A stretch of 64,000 nucleotides of DNA from CAIWHR01 sp963811685 (GTDB taxonomy: Bacteria; Pseudomonadota; Gammaproteobacteria; Burkholderiales; Casimicrobiaceae): positions 186,001-250,000 of the forward strand of contig CAWESK010000010.1 in assembly GCA_963811685.1 (NCBI GenBank), in the 5' to 3' direction. The stretch's first letter is position 1, and each line of letters starts with the position of its first letter. Of the stretch, positions 35,366 through 44,140 are shown in pieces. A program made the translations under genes and the position numbers. The notes beneath the pieces are model-generated. The model was not told the origin of the DNA and searched no databases. It saw only the letters and a list, made by a program, of their open reading frames with translations.

Positions 35366-37696
35366 TTATTCGCCTTCCAGGAAGCTCCGCAGCTTCTCGC
35401 TGCGCGACGGATGCCGCAGCTTGCGCAGCGCCTTCGCCTCGATCTGCCGGATCCGCTCGCGGGTGACGTCGAACTGCTTGCCGACTTCCTCCAGCGTGTG
35501 GTCGGTGTTCATCTCGATGCCGAAGCGCATCCGCAGCACCTTCGCTTCGCGCGGCGTCAGCGTGTCGAGGATGTCCTTGCAGACGTCGCGCAGGCTCGCG
35601 TTGACCGCGGCATCCGACGGCGAGACCGTCGACAGGTCCTCGATGAAGTCGCCGAGGTGGCTGTCGTCGTCGTCGCCGATCGGCGTCTCCATCGAGATCG
35701 GCTCCTTGCTGATCTTGAGGATCTTGCGGATCTTCTCCTCGGGCATCTCCATCTTCTCGGCGAGCAGCGCGGGCTCGGGCTCCTGCCCCGTCTCCTGCAG
35801 GATCTGCCGCGAGATGCGGTTCATCTTGTTGATCGTCTCGATCATGTGGACCGGGATGCGGATCGTGCGCGCCTGGTCGGCGATCGAGCGCGTGATCGCC
35901 TGCCGGATCCACCACGTGGCATAGGTCGAGAACTTGTAGCCGCGCCGGTATTCGAACTTGTCCACGGCCTTCATGAGGCCGATGTTGCCTTCCTGGATCA
36001 GGTCGAGGAACTGGAGGCCGCGGTTCGTGTACTTCTTGGCGATCGAGATCACGAGGCGCAGGTTGGCCTCGGTCATCTCGCGCTTCGCCTTGCGCGCCTT
36101 CGCCTCGCCCGTCGACATCTGCTTGTTGATCTCCTTCAGGTCCTTCAAGGGGATCATCACGCGCGACTGCAGGTTCAGGATCTTCTGCTGCTGCTCGACG
36201 ATCGCCTGCCGGAACTTGGCGAGCTGCTCGCTGTAGTTGTGATGCGCAGCGACCTCGCGGTCGATCCAGCGCAGGCTCGTCTCGTTGTCCGGGAATTTCT
36301 TGATGAACTCCGGGCGCGGCATGCCGCCCTTGTTGACCACGAGGTCCTGGATCTTGCGCTCGATCTGGCGGATGTTGTCGACCTCGGTGCGCACCGAGTC
36401 GCACAGGCGCTCGACCTGCCGCGCGGCGAAGCGGATCTGCATCAGCTCCATCGAGATCTTCTTCTGCAGCTCGAAATACTTCGGCGCCTTGTGGCCGTCC
36501 TTGGTCAGCACGACGAGCATCCGCGCGAACAGGCGCCGGATGGTCGCGAAGCGCGCGAGCGCCGCCACCTTCAGGCGTTCGAGGTTCTCCGCGGCGATCG
36601 CGCCGGCGTCGCCTTCGTCCTCTTCCTCCTCGATCTCGTCGTCGGCATCCTCGAGGGCGTCGAGCTCCTCGTTGAAGTCCATGAGCCCGTCGACCAGGTC
36701 GTCGATCTTGATCTCGTCCTTCTCGATCTTGCCCGCGAGCTCGAGGATCTGCGCGACCGTCATCGGGCACGCCGAGATCGCCATGATCATGTGCTTCAGG
36801 CCTTCCTCGATCCGCTTGGCGATCGCGATTTCGCCTTCGCGCGTCAGGAGCTCGACCGAGCCCATTTCGCGCATGTACATGCGGACCGGATCGGTCGTGC
36901 GGCCGAATTCGGAATCGAGCGTGGAGACCGCCGCCTCGGCGGCTTCCTCGACGTCTTCGGCCGGCGCGGTAGGCGCCGCGTCCGACAGCAGCAGCGTTTC
37001 GGCATCGGGGGCCACGTCGTAGACCTGGATCCCCATGTCGCCGATCATGCTGATGATGCCCTCGATCTGCTCGGCATCGAGGACGTCGTCGGGCAGGTGA
37101 TCGTTGATCTCGGCGAACGTGAGGAAGCCGCGGTCCTTGCCGAGCACGATGAGGCTCTTCAGGCGCCGCTTGCGGGCCTCGACGTCGGCCGGCGTCAGCA
37201 CGCGCGGCGCGATCTCGGCGTGCCGGCCGTTCTTCTTGCGGCTCGCGTCTTCGGCCCGCTTGCCGGCGATCTTGGCGGCGATCTCACCGACCGTGGGCTT
37301 GTGGCCGGGCGCGAGCGGCGCGGCGACGGCGCCTTTCGCGCCTTTGGCGACCGGGATCGGCGGCGCTGTCTTGACGGCGATCTTGGGGGTCGGCTTGACG
37401 TGGCCTGCGACCGGCTTCGCGGCCGGATGCGCCTTCGCCTTCGGCAGCGGCTTCGCTCCCTTGGCTTTCGGCGCCGGCTTCCTGGCGGCGATCTTCTTCT
37501 TCGCGGGCTTGGCCTTTGCCTTCGGGCGCGCCGCGGGCTTTTTGGCCTTCGGCCGCGCGACCTTCTTCGGCGTCGCCTTCTTGCGGACCGGCTTCGCGGG
37601 CCTGCGCGACTTCGCGCCGGCCGGCTTGCGCGCGGGCTTGCGGGGCTTCGCTTTCGCGGACGTCTTGCGGGCGGGTTTTGCGGGCTTTTTGGCCAT
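35366..37696 (-). CDS. rpoD: RNA polymerase sigma factor RpoD (sigma-70)
   Basis: A 776-residue primary sigma factor. Region 1.1 (RLKSLIVLGKDRGFLTFAEINDHL), region 1.2/2 (TDPVRMYMREMGSVELLTREGE; NLRLVISIAKKYTNRGLQFLDLIQEGNIGLMKAVDKFEYRRGYKFSTYATWWIRQAITRS), region 3 and region 4.2 (LEEVGKQFDVTRERIRQIEAKALRKLRHP) are all present. About 130 residues before region 1.1 are a lysine/alanine/proline-rich, histone-H1-like extension, known from some betaproteobacterial RpoD but long here. I use ATG 37696, with AGGA five bases upstream. It recognises housekeeping promoters. The frame is intact. Confidence 0.96.
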   Translation of the reverse strand: MAKKPAKPARKTSAKAKPRKPARKPAGAKSRRPAKPVRKKATPKKVARPKAKKPAARPKAKAKPAKKKIAARKPAPKAKGAKPLPKAKAHPAAKPVAGHVKPTPKIAVKTAPPIPVAKGAKGAVAAPLAPGHKPTVGEIAAKIAGKRAEDASRKKNGRHAEIAPRVLTPADVEARKRRLKSLIVLGKDRGFLTFAEINDHLPDDVLDAEQIEGIISMIGDMGIQVYDVAPDAETLLLSDAAPTAPAEDVEEAAEAAVSTLDSEFGRTTDPVRMYMREMGSVELLTREGEIAIAKRIEEGLKHMIMAISACPMTVAQILELAGKIEKDEIKIDDLVDGLMDFNEELDALEDADDEIEEEEDEGDAGAIAAENLERLKVAALARFATIRRLFARMLVVLTKDGHKAPKYFELQKKISMELMQIRFAARQVERLCDSVRTEVDNIRQIERKIQDLVVNKGGMPRPEFIKKFPDNETSLRWIDREVAAHHNYSEQLAKFRQAIVEQQQKILNLQSRVMIPLKDLKEINKQMSTGEAKARKAKREMTEANLRLVISIAKKYTNRGLQFLDLIQEGNIGLMKAVDKFEYRRGYKFSTYATWWIRQAITRSIADQARTIRIPVHMIETINKMNRISRQILQETGQEPEPALLAEKMEMPEEKIRKILKISKEPISMETPIGDDDDSHLGDFIEDLSTVSPSDAAVNASLRDVCKDILDTLTPREAKVLRMRFGIEMNTDHTLEEVGKQFDVTRERIRQIEAKALRKLRHPSRSEKLRSFLEGE

Positions 37697-37841
37697 GATC
37701 ATCCTGGGAAATCCGGTGCCGTACGCCCCCATGTCGGGGCAAACGGGAAAACCTCAAATTTTATCATGTCGTTAGGCGATGCGGGCCGGAAACCGCCCGT
37801 TGACCGTTCCTTTTTAGCCGGCGACGGCAACGTCGGCGACA

Positions 37842-39647
37842 TCACGACCGGTTTCCCTGCGCGGGCGATCGGCCACCGCCGGCGCCATGGCGGACGATGT
37901 CGAGCTGGCGGAGGCGCTCGGTTTCCTCGGGCGTCGCCAATTGGGCGGCGTCCGCGTCGGCGGCGCCGGAAACGGGGCGACCCGCGCGCTTCGCCTGCTG
38001 CCAGTAGCGGCGAACGCCGGCCTTCAGGTGCTCCGCGGCCTGCTCGTCCGAAATGCCCCGATCTTCGGCGCCGACCAGCGCGTCGGTCAGGACCCGCTCG
38101 AACGGAGTCCCCGCGAAGTGCTGCATGACGCCCGCCGTGGTCAGTGGGTGCTCACCGGCGCCGCAAAACTGCGCCAAGGCGGCAAGCGCGGACCCATCGG
38201 CGGTCCCGTCGTCGGGCTCGGGCACGGCTTCCGTGCGCGCCAATTCCGGTTGGAGCAGCAATCCCTGGATCAGTTCGCGGACGAGGGAAGGCGCCCGACG
38301 CTGGCCGGGTCCGTGCGGACCGGCGGGGCGCGACGTGCGCTCGCCGGAGGGGGTGCGGCGCACGGCCTCGTCGCTGTGCATCAGGTCGCGCAAGTCCGCT
38401 TCGGGGAGCCCGGTGAGTTCCGCGAGCCGCCGCCGGAGGAGCGCCGACAGCACCGGGGCGGTCAGCTGCGCGAGGTAGGGCCGGGCGGCATTGACGAGCG
38501 CGGCTCGGCCTTCGGCGGAGGTGGGCGGATGCTGGATCGAAAGCTCGCCGAGAAGGAATTCGGAGAGCGGGGTTGCACGAGCGAAGAGCGCCTCGAACGC
38601 CGACTTGCCGCGCTTGCGGACGTAGTCGTCGGGATCCTCGCCGTCCGGCAGGAACAGGAACAGCGCATTCTTGCCATCGGCGAGCACCGGCAGCGTGTTT
38701 TCGAGCGCGCGCCACGCCGCCTTGCGTCCCGCGGCGTCGCCGTCGAACGAGAACACCACGGTGTCGGTGAGCCGGAAGAGCTTCTGCGAATGGATGGGCG
38801 TTGTCGCCGTCCCGAGTGTGGCGACCGCGTATTCGATGCCGTGCTGCGCCAGCGCGACGACGTCCATGTAGCCTTCGACGACGAGCACGCGGCCGGCCTC
38901 GCGGATCGCGTTGCGGGCGAGATAGAGGCCGTAGAGCTCGCGGCCCTTGGAAAAGAGAGGCGTTTCCGGTGAATTGAGATACTTGGGCTCGCCGTCACCG
39001 AGCACGCGGCCGCCGAACCCGATGACCTGGCCCCGGCTGTCGTGGATCGGGAACATGATTCGGTCGCGGAAACGGTCGTAACGCTTGCCGGCATCTCCCG
39101 CAATGACGAGACCCGCCGTCTCGAGCTCGCGGGCATCGTACGTGGGGAATGCGGAGGCGAGCGGCTGCCACGCGTCCGGCGCATAGCCGATGCCGAAGCG
39201 CGCGGCGATCTCGCCCGTCAGCCCGCGTCCCTTCAGGTAGTCGATCGCGCGAGCGGCATCCTTCAATTGCGCACGGTAGAACTTGGCGGCGGTCAGCAGC
39301 AACGACGCGAGATCCTGCACCTGCTCGCGGCGCTCGACTTCGCCGGGGCGGGTTTCGACGCGCGGGACCTCGAGGCCGGCGTCGCGCGCGAGCTCCTCGA
39401 CGGCCTCCGGGAAGGTCTTCCCTCCATACTCCATCAGAAAGCCTACCGCCGTGCCATGGGCGCCGCAGCCGAAGCAGTGGTAGAACTGCTTGGTCTGGCT
39501 TACGGTGAACGACGGCGTCTTCTCGCTGTGGAACGGGCAGCAGGCGACGTAGTTGGCGCCGGCCTTCTTCAGCGGGACGTAGCGGTCGACGACGTCGACG
39601 ATGTCGACCCGTGACAGCAGCGTTTGTATGAAATCGTTAGGAATCAT
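37842..39647 (-). CDS. dnaG: DNA primase
   Basis: A 601-residue bacterial primase. The N-terminal zinc finger (CCPFHSEKTPSFTVS, YHCFGCGAHG), the catalytic RNA-polymerase core (AIDYLKGRGLTGEIAARFGIG), the TOPRIM motif (VLVVEGYMDVVALAQHGI) and the SFDGDAAGRKAAWRAL metal site are intact. The C-terminal region is the helicase-binding domain, of lower conservation. It makes the RNA primers for replication forks. It lies upstream of rpoD on the same strand, the classic macromolecular-synthesis operon order (rpsU–yqeY–dnaG–rpoD). Confidence 0.96.
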   Translation of the reverse strand: MIPNDFIQTLLSRVDIVDVVDRYVPLKKAGANYVACCPFHSEKTPSFTVSQTKQFYHCFGCGAHGTAVGFLMEYGGKTFPEAVEELARDAGLEVPRVETRPGEVERREQVQDLASLLLTAAKFYRAQLKDAARAIDYLKGRGLTGEIAARFGIGYAPDAWQPLASAFPTYDARELETAGLVIAGDAGKRYDRFRDRIMFPIHDSRGQVIGFGGRVLGDGEPKYLNSPETPLFSKGRELYGLYLARNAIREAGRVLVVEGYMDVVALAQHGIEYAVATLGTATTPIHSQKLFRLTDTVVFSFDGDAAGRKAAWRALENTLPVLADGKNALFLFLPDGEDPDDYVRKRGKSAFEALFARATPLSEFLLGELSIQHPPTSAEGRAALVNAARPYLAQLTAPVLSALLRRRLAELTGLPEADLRDLMHSDEAVRRTPSGERTSRPAGPHGPGQRRAPSLVRELIQGLLLQPELARTEAVPEPDDGTADGSALAALAQFCGAGEHPLTTAGVMQHFAGTPFERVLTDALVGAEDRGISDEQAAEHLKAGVRRYWQQAKRAGRPVSGAADADAAQLATPEETERLRQLDIVRHGAGGGRSPAQGNRS

Positions 39648-39820
39648 ATACTTAACGCTGCGCGCCGGAGATCAGGTCGTCGCGGCCGGCCCGCAGCGCG
39701 GACCGGCCGGACGATTCACACGGCAGGGAACGTTTCAATTATAGGCAAGATGGACGCCGGGCGGCTTCCCAGGGTGACCTGCGGTCACCGCGGGGCGCCG
39801 TCTTTCCGGCGGTCGCGCGT

Positions 39821-40267
39821 CTAGCCGGCGAGCTTTGCCTTGACTCGAGCTGAGACAGCGGCCATGTCGGCGCGGCCGGCGAGCTTCGGCTTCAGGATCG
39901 CCATGACCTTGCCCATGCCGGCCATCCCGGCCGCGCCGGTCGCGGTCACGGCCGCAGCAATTTCGGCGTCGATTTCACCCTCCGACAGCTGCGCGGGCAT
40001 ATAGGCCGTCAGCACGCCGACCTCGGCGCGCTCGATCGCGGCAAGATCCTCGCGGCGTCCCGCCTCGAACTGCGCGATCGAGTCCTTGCGCTGCTTCAGC
40101 ATTTTCTCGATCACCGACAGCACATCGGCGTCGGTCAATTCGATCCGCTCGTCGATCTCGCGCTGCTTGATGGCCGCGAGCAGCATCCGGATCGTCGACA
40201 GGCGCGCGGTGTCCTTCGCGCGCATCGCGGTCTTCATGTCGTCGGTAATGCGGGCCTTGAGTGTCAT
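39821..40267 (-). CDS. GatB/YqeY-domain protein
   Basis: A 148-residue YqeY-family protein (MTLKARITDDMKTAMRAKDTARLSTIRMLLAAIKQREID, ending AVSARVKAKLAG). It corresponds to the helical tail domain of the GatB/GatE amidotransferase subunits and may bind tRNA; its function as a free protein is unclear. The start ATG 40267 has GGAG five bases upstream. It sits between rpsU and dnaG as in most betaproteobacteria. Confidence 0.92.
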   Translation of the reverse strand: MTLKARITDDMKTAMRAKDTARLSTIRMLLAAIKQREIDERIELTDADVLSVIEKMLKQRKDSIAQFEAGRREDLAAIERAEVGVLTAYMPAQLSEGEIDAEIAAAVTATGAAGMAGMGKVMAILKPKLAGRADMAAVSARVKAKLAG

Positions 40268-40280
40268 CGGGGGCTCCGGA

Positions 40281-40310
40281 AACAAAAAGGGGCGAATCGC
40301 TTCGCCCCTT
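40281..40310 (-). terminator. rpsU terminator
   Basis: On the minus strand, AAGGGGCGAA / TTCGCCCCTT with a four-base loop followed by TTTGTTT, 30 bases after the rpsU stop. It should end or attenuate transcription before yqeY, so that S21 is made in excess over primase and RpoD. Confidence 0.85.
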
Positions 40311-40339
40311 GTTGCGGTCAATGCGGTCGAGCGCGTCGA

Positions 40340-40552
40340 TCAGTAGAGCTTGGGCGGCAGCTGCTGGCTGCGCAGGCGCTTGTAATGGCGCTTCACCGCC
40401 GCGGCGAGCTTGCGCTTGCGCTCGGCGGTCGGCTTTTCGTAGAACTCGCGCGCGCGGAGCTCGGTGAGGAGGCCGGTCTTCTCGATGGTGCGCTTGAAGC
40501 GGCGGAGCGCCACCTCGAAGGGCTCGTTGTCGCGGACACGAACGCTGGGCAT
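40340..40552 (-). CDS. rpsU: 30S ribosomal protein S21
   Basis: A 70-residue, highly basic protein: PSVRVRDNEPFEVALRRFKRTIEK at the N-terminus, KRHYKRLRSQQLPPKLY at the C-terminus. Full length. It joins the 30S subunit near the anti-Shine-Dalgarno end of 16S rRNA. AAGGA precedes the ATG by about nine bases. Divergent from tsaD, with its own promoter and a terminator after it. Confidence 0.97.
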   Translation of the reverse strand: MPSVRVRDNEPFEVALRRFKRTIEKTGLLTELRAREFYEKPTAERKRKLAAAVKRHYKRLRSQQLPPKLY

Positions 40553-40595
40553 GAAACAGAATCCTTTTGGTTACATAGGCTTGCGATAGCCGAAC

Positions 40596-40624
40596 ATGAT
40601 AACAGTCCGCGCTTGACGGTGCAA
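40596..40624 (-). promoter_or_regulatory. rpsU sigma-70 promoter
   Basis: Minus strand -35 TTGCAC (40619-40624) and -10 TATCAT (40596-40601) with a 17-base spacer, about 40 bases before the rpsU start codon. Confidence 0.7.
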
Positions 40625-40645
40625 GTCCCCCCTATAATTCGCTCC

Positions 40646-41671
40646 ATGGTCGTTCTCGGCATCGAAACCTCGTGCGACGAGACCGGGCTCGCCGTCTACG
40701 ACACGGACCGCGGCCTCCTCGCGCACGCGCTGCATTCGCAGGTGGCGATGCACGAGGCCTATGGCGGCGTGGTGCCCGAGCTCGCGTCGCGCGATCACAT
40801 TCAGCGCGTCGTGCCGCTCGCGCAGCGCGTGCTTGCCGAGGGCGGCGTCGCGTTGCGCGACCTCGACGGGATCGCGCACACGCAAGGACCCGGCCTCGCG
40901 GGGGCGCTGCTCGTCGGCGCCGCGATCGCCAACGCACTCGGTTTCGCGCTCGGGAAGCCGGTCGTCGGCGTCCATCACCTCGAGGGCCATCTGCTCTCGC
41001 CGCTGCTCGCGGAGCCGAAACCGGCGTTTCCGTTCGTCGCGCTGCTCGTGTCCGGCGGCCACACCCAGTTGTTCGACGTCGAAGGCGTGGGTCGCTATCG
41101 GCTGCTCGGCGACACGCAGGACGACGCGGCGGGCGAAGCGTTCGACAAGACGGCGAAGCTGCTCGGGCTTCCCTATCCGGGGGGTCCGGCGCTTGCGCAA
41201 TTGGCGGACTCGGGGCGCGAAGGCGCAGCATCGTTGCCGCGGCCGATGCTCGACAGCGGCAATCTCGACATGAGCTTCAGCGGACTCAAGACCGCGGTGC
41301 TGACGCTCGTCCGCCGACGCGAAGGCAACGCACCGCTGGCGATATCCGACAAGGCCGACATCGCGCGCGAGTTCCAGCACGCGGTCGTCGACGTGCTCGT
41401 CGCGAAGGCGCTCGCCGCGCTCGCCGCAGCAGGCCGCGATCGACTGGTCGTCGCCGGCGGCGTGGGAGCGAATCGCGAACTGCGCGCGCGGCTCACCAAG
41501 GCGGTGGCGCGCCGCGGCGGCGAGGTGTTCTTTCCCGCCCTGGCCTTTTGCACCGACAACGGCGCGATGATCGCACTCGTGGGCGCGCTTCGCCTGGCCA
41601 ATGCCGAACGTGGCGACTACGAATTCTCCGTGCGTCCGCGTTGGGAGCTGGCCTCGCTGCCCGCGGCTTGA
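40646..41671 (+). CDS. tsaD: tRNA N6-adenosine threonylcarbamoyltransferase TsaD
   Basis: A 341-residue Kae1/Qri7-family protein. VLGIETSCDETGLAVYD opens it. The metal-binding HHLEGH motif (VGVHHLEGHLLSPLL), GGHTQLF, the GEAFDKTAKLLGL(P)YPGGP block and the closing FCTDNGAMIA motif are all present. With TsaB, TsaC and TsaE it makes the t6A37 modification in ANN-decoding tRNAs. ATG 40646 lies only eight bases after a TATAAT (40633-40638), so the mRNA may be leaderless. The frame is intact. Confidence 0.96.
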   Translation: MVVLGIETSCDETGLAVYDTDRGLLAHALHSQVAMHEAYGGVVPELASRDHIQRVVPLAQRVLAEGGVALRDLDGIAHTQGPGLAGALLVGAAIANALGFALGKPVVGVHHLEGHLLSPLLAEPKPAFPFVALLVSGGHTQLFDVEGVGRYRLLGDTQDDAAGEAFDKTAKLLGLPYPGGPALAQLADSGREGAASLPRPMLDSGNLDMSFSGLKTAVLTLVRRREGNAPLAISDKADIAREFQHAVVDVLVAKALAALAAAGRDRLVVAGGVGANRELRARLTKAVARRGGEVFFPALAFCTDNGAMIALVGALRLANAERGDYEFSVRPRWELASLPAA

Positions 41672-41679
41672 AGACCGAA

Positions 41680-42279
41680 TCAGCGGCCGATGATCCGCTC
41701 CTTGCCGGAGAGGAGTTGCCGGATGTTCGTCCGGTGGCGCCAGAAGAGCAGCGCCGCGATGGCGACCCAGATCCACGCGGCGAGCGTGTTGCCGAACGCA
41801 TAGAACGCGCCGACCGGCGCCAGGAACGAAGCGGTCAGCGCGGCGACCGAGCTGATCTTGAACCCGAACGCCATCACGAGCCAGATCGCCGCCAGCGCGA
41901 CCCCGACCGGCCACGACATCGCGAGCATGATCCCCGCGGCGGTCGCCACACCCTTGCCGCCGTCGAAGTGATGGAAGACGGGGAAGAGGTGCCCGATGAA
42001 GACGGCCAGCGCGACGGCGGGCACCGTCCATTCGGCCACGCCGAACGACGGTCCGATGCGCTGCGCGAGATCCACGGCGAGCCAGCCCTTGGCGCCGTCG
42101 CCGGCGAGCGTCAGCGCGGCCGCGAGCTTGTTGCCGGAGCGCAGCACGTTGGTGGCGCCGGGATTGCCCGAGCCGTATTCGTGCGGATCGGGAAGTCCCA
42201 TGCTCTTGCTCACGACGACGGCGAACGAGATCGAGCCGATCAGGTAGGCGGCGAGCACGAAGGCGAGCGAGGGCAGCAT
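41680..42279 (-). CDS. plsY: Glycerol-3-phosphate acyltransferase PlsY
   Basis: A 199-residue inner-membrane enzyme with about five helices. The three PlsY motifs are visible: GSGNPGATNVLRSGNK, GHLFPVFHHFDGGKGVATA and the later GNTLAAWIW segment. It transfers acyl groups from acyl-phosphate to glycerol-3-phosphate, the first step of phospholipid synthesis. Convergent with tsaD, nine bases apart; divergent from folB. This tsaD–plsY–folB arrangement is common in Betaproteobacteria. Confidence 0.95.
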   Translation of the reverse strand: MLPSLAFVLAAYLIGSISFAVVVSKSMGLPDPHEYGSGNPGATNVLRSGNKLAAALTLAGDGAKGWLAVDLAQRIGPSFGVAEWTVPAVALAVFIGHLFPVFHHFDGGKGVATAAGIMLAMSWPVGVALAAIWLVMAFGFKISSVAALTASFLAPVGAFYAFGNTLAAWIWVAIAALLFWRHRTNIRQLLSGKERIIGR

Positions 42280-42339
42280 CGACGAAGGGGTGCGGCGGGC
42301 GCTCGGTTAGAATGCGCCCGGGCATTCTAGCAAAGCGGC

Positions 42340-42694
42340 ATGGACACGATCTTCATCCACGACCTGCGCGTCGAGACGCGCATCGGCGTTCACGACTGGG
42401 AGCGAAAGCTGCCGCAGACGGTGCGTCTCGACGTCGAGCTCGGATTGCCGTCCGACAAAGTGTTCCTGTCCGGCAAAGTTCGCGGACACGATCGACTATT
42501 CGGCGGTGGTCGAGCGCCTGCGCGAATTCGCCGCCGATCATCCGCACCAGCTGCTCGAGCGCTTCGCGCAGTCGATCGCCGACACCGTGCTGAGCGAATT
42601 CCCAGCGCCCTGGGTCAAGGTTCGCGTCGCGAAGCTCGCGCTCGTCAAGGGCGTGAAGGAGATCGGCGTCGCCATCGAGCGCCACCGGAAATAA
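42340..42694 (+). CDS. folB: Dihydroneopterin aldolase (one frame break)
   Basis: About 118 residues. The start MDTIFIHDLRVETRIGVHDWERKLPQTVRLDVEL is standard FolB, with the active-site Glu region IGVHDWE. The frame breaks near 42478: AAA should be AA, giving GKFADTIDYSAVVERLREFAADHPHQLLERFA. The rest (VKVRVAKLALVKGVKEIGVAIERHRK) is in the second frame and ends at TAA 42692-42694. It converts dihydroneopterin to hydroxymethyl-dihydropterin in folate synthesis. Confidence 0.9.
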
Positions 42695-42709
42695 CAGGCC
42701 CTCTCGCGC

Positions 42710-43610
42710 TCACCCGCGCGGATGGTGCCGCGCGTGCAGCGCTTTCAGCCGTTCGCGCGCGACGTGCGTGTAGATCGTCGTCGTCGTGATGTCCGCATGC
42801 CCCAGCAGGAGCTGCACGACGCGCAGGTCCGCCCCGTGGTTCAGCAGATGCGTCGCGAACGCGTGGCGCAGCACGTGCGGCGAGAGGCTCGCCGGCGGTA
42901 TCCCGGCTTTCACCGCGTAGCGCTTCAGGAGCGCCCAGAACGCCTGCCGCGTCAGCGGGCCGCCGCGCGCGGTGACGAACATCGCGTCGCTGCGGCCTTT
43001 TGCGGCGAGCGGGATGCGCGCGGTCTCCAGGTAACGCTTGATCCACGAGATCGCTTCCTCGCCGAGCGGCACGAGCCGCTCCTTGCTCCCTTTGCCGAGG
43101 ACGCGGACGACGCCCATGTCGAGCGACACCTGGGCGAGCTTCAGGCCGGTGAGCTCGGAGACGCGCAATCCGGTCGCGTAGAGCGTTTCCAGCATCGCGC
43201 GGTCGCGCAAGCCGAGCAGCGGTCGCGACGTCGGGCGTGGCGAGCAGCGCCTCGACCTGGTCCTCCGAAAGATTCTTCGGCAATCGCCGCGGCAGCTTCG
43301 GCGCGCGCACCTGCGCCGTGGGATCGGAACGGATCGTCGCTTGCTGCAGCTGCAGCGCATAGAATCGCCGCAATGACGACAGCCGGCGCGCAATCGACGT
43401 GGCCTTGGCCTTGGCGCGAAACTGCTGCGCGAGCCACGCCTCGACGTCCATTCGCTGCGCGGCCGCCAGCGTGCGACCGCGCGCTGAAAGCCACGCCGCC
43501 CATTGCGTGAGGTCGCGCCGGTAGCTTGCGAGCGACGTGGGCGCGAGGCCGTCCTGCAGCCACACCTGGTCGCAGAAGGTGTCGATCAGCTCCGCGGACG
43601 GCTGGGGCAT
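42710..43610 (-). CDS. xerD: Tyrosine recombinase XerD (one frame break)
   Basis: A tyrosine recombinase of about 300 residues. The N-terminal SAM-like DNA-binding domain (MPQPSAELIDTFCDQVWLQDGLAPTSLASYRRDL) and the catalytic residues (ATGLRVSEL Arg, KGSKER Lys, HVLRHAFATHLL His/Arg, GHADITTTTIYTHV His and Tyr) fit XerD of the dif-site chromosome-dimer resolution system. One indel near 43222 splits the frame between the two domains. It overlaps no mobile element; it follows ogt on the same strand, 13 bases downstream, a housekeeping position rather than a phage integrase. Confidence 0.9.
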
Positions 43611-43623
43611 CGGCGCGCAGCGG

Positions 43624-44112
43624 TCATGCGCCGAAGCGGTACCCTTCGTGCTTCAGCAGCCACCGCTTGATCGCGAGCGGGTCGCCTTCGTCGGCATTCA
43701 TGAAGCCGCCAAGCGAACCCATGCTGCCGACCACGCGATGGCAGGGCACGACGAGCGCGATCGGGTTCGCGCCGCAGGCCTGGCCGACGGCGCGCGGCGC
43801 CGAGCGCACCGTGCGCGCGATCTCGCCGTAGGTGCGCGATTCGCCGACCGGGATCGCGGCGATCGCGTCCCAGACGCGGCGCTGGAACGGCGTGCCGCGG
43901 GGCGCGAGCGGAAGCGCGAAGCGGTGACGCGGATCGGCGAAGTACCGCTCGAGCTCGGCGACCGCGCGCTTGGCCACGGGATCGGCCGGCGCCGCGGAGC
44001 GCTCGCTTCTCGACAGATACTCGATGCTGGTGACGAGGCCGTTGGCAGTGCGGATTCCGAGCACCGCGAACGGCGTTCTCAGCTTGGCGGCGTATTGCGA
44101 CGGCATCTTCAT
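43624..44112 (-). CDS. ogt: Methylated-DNA–protein-cysteine methyltransferase
   Basis: A 162-residue Ogt/Ada-C family protein with the active-site PCHRVVGS motif (ALVVPCHRV), the Arg finger region GTPFQRRVWDAIAAIPVGESRTYGEIA and GGFMNADEG. It removes O6-alkylguanine by transferring the alkyl group to its own Cys. Upstream of xerD on the same strand, 13 bases away, and 28 bases downstream of dctM, so possibly co-transcribed with both. Confidence 0.93.
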   Translation of the reverse strand: MKMPSQYAAKLRTPFAVLGIRTANGLVTSIEYLSRSERSAAPADPVAKRAVAELERYFADPRHRFALPLAPRGTPFQRRVWDAIAAIPVGESRTYGEIARTVRSAPRAVGQACGANPIALVVPCHRVVGSMGSLGGFMNADEGDPLAIKRWLLKHEGYRFGA

Positions 44113-44140
44113 TGCGATTCTCCTCCGGCGGCGCGCTCCG

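Noticed and set aside
35363..38128. Long plus-strand ORF of about 921 codons
   Set aside because: Antisense shadow of rpoD, rich in Arg and Leu, with no ribosome site or domain.
42710..43610. XerD as integrase of the tRNA-bounded insert
   Set aside because: It lies 12 kb away among housekeeping genes and fits the chromosomal dif recombinase.
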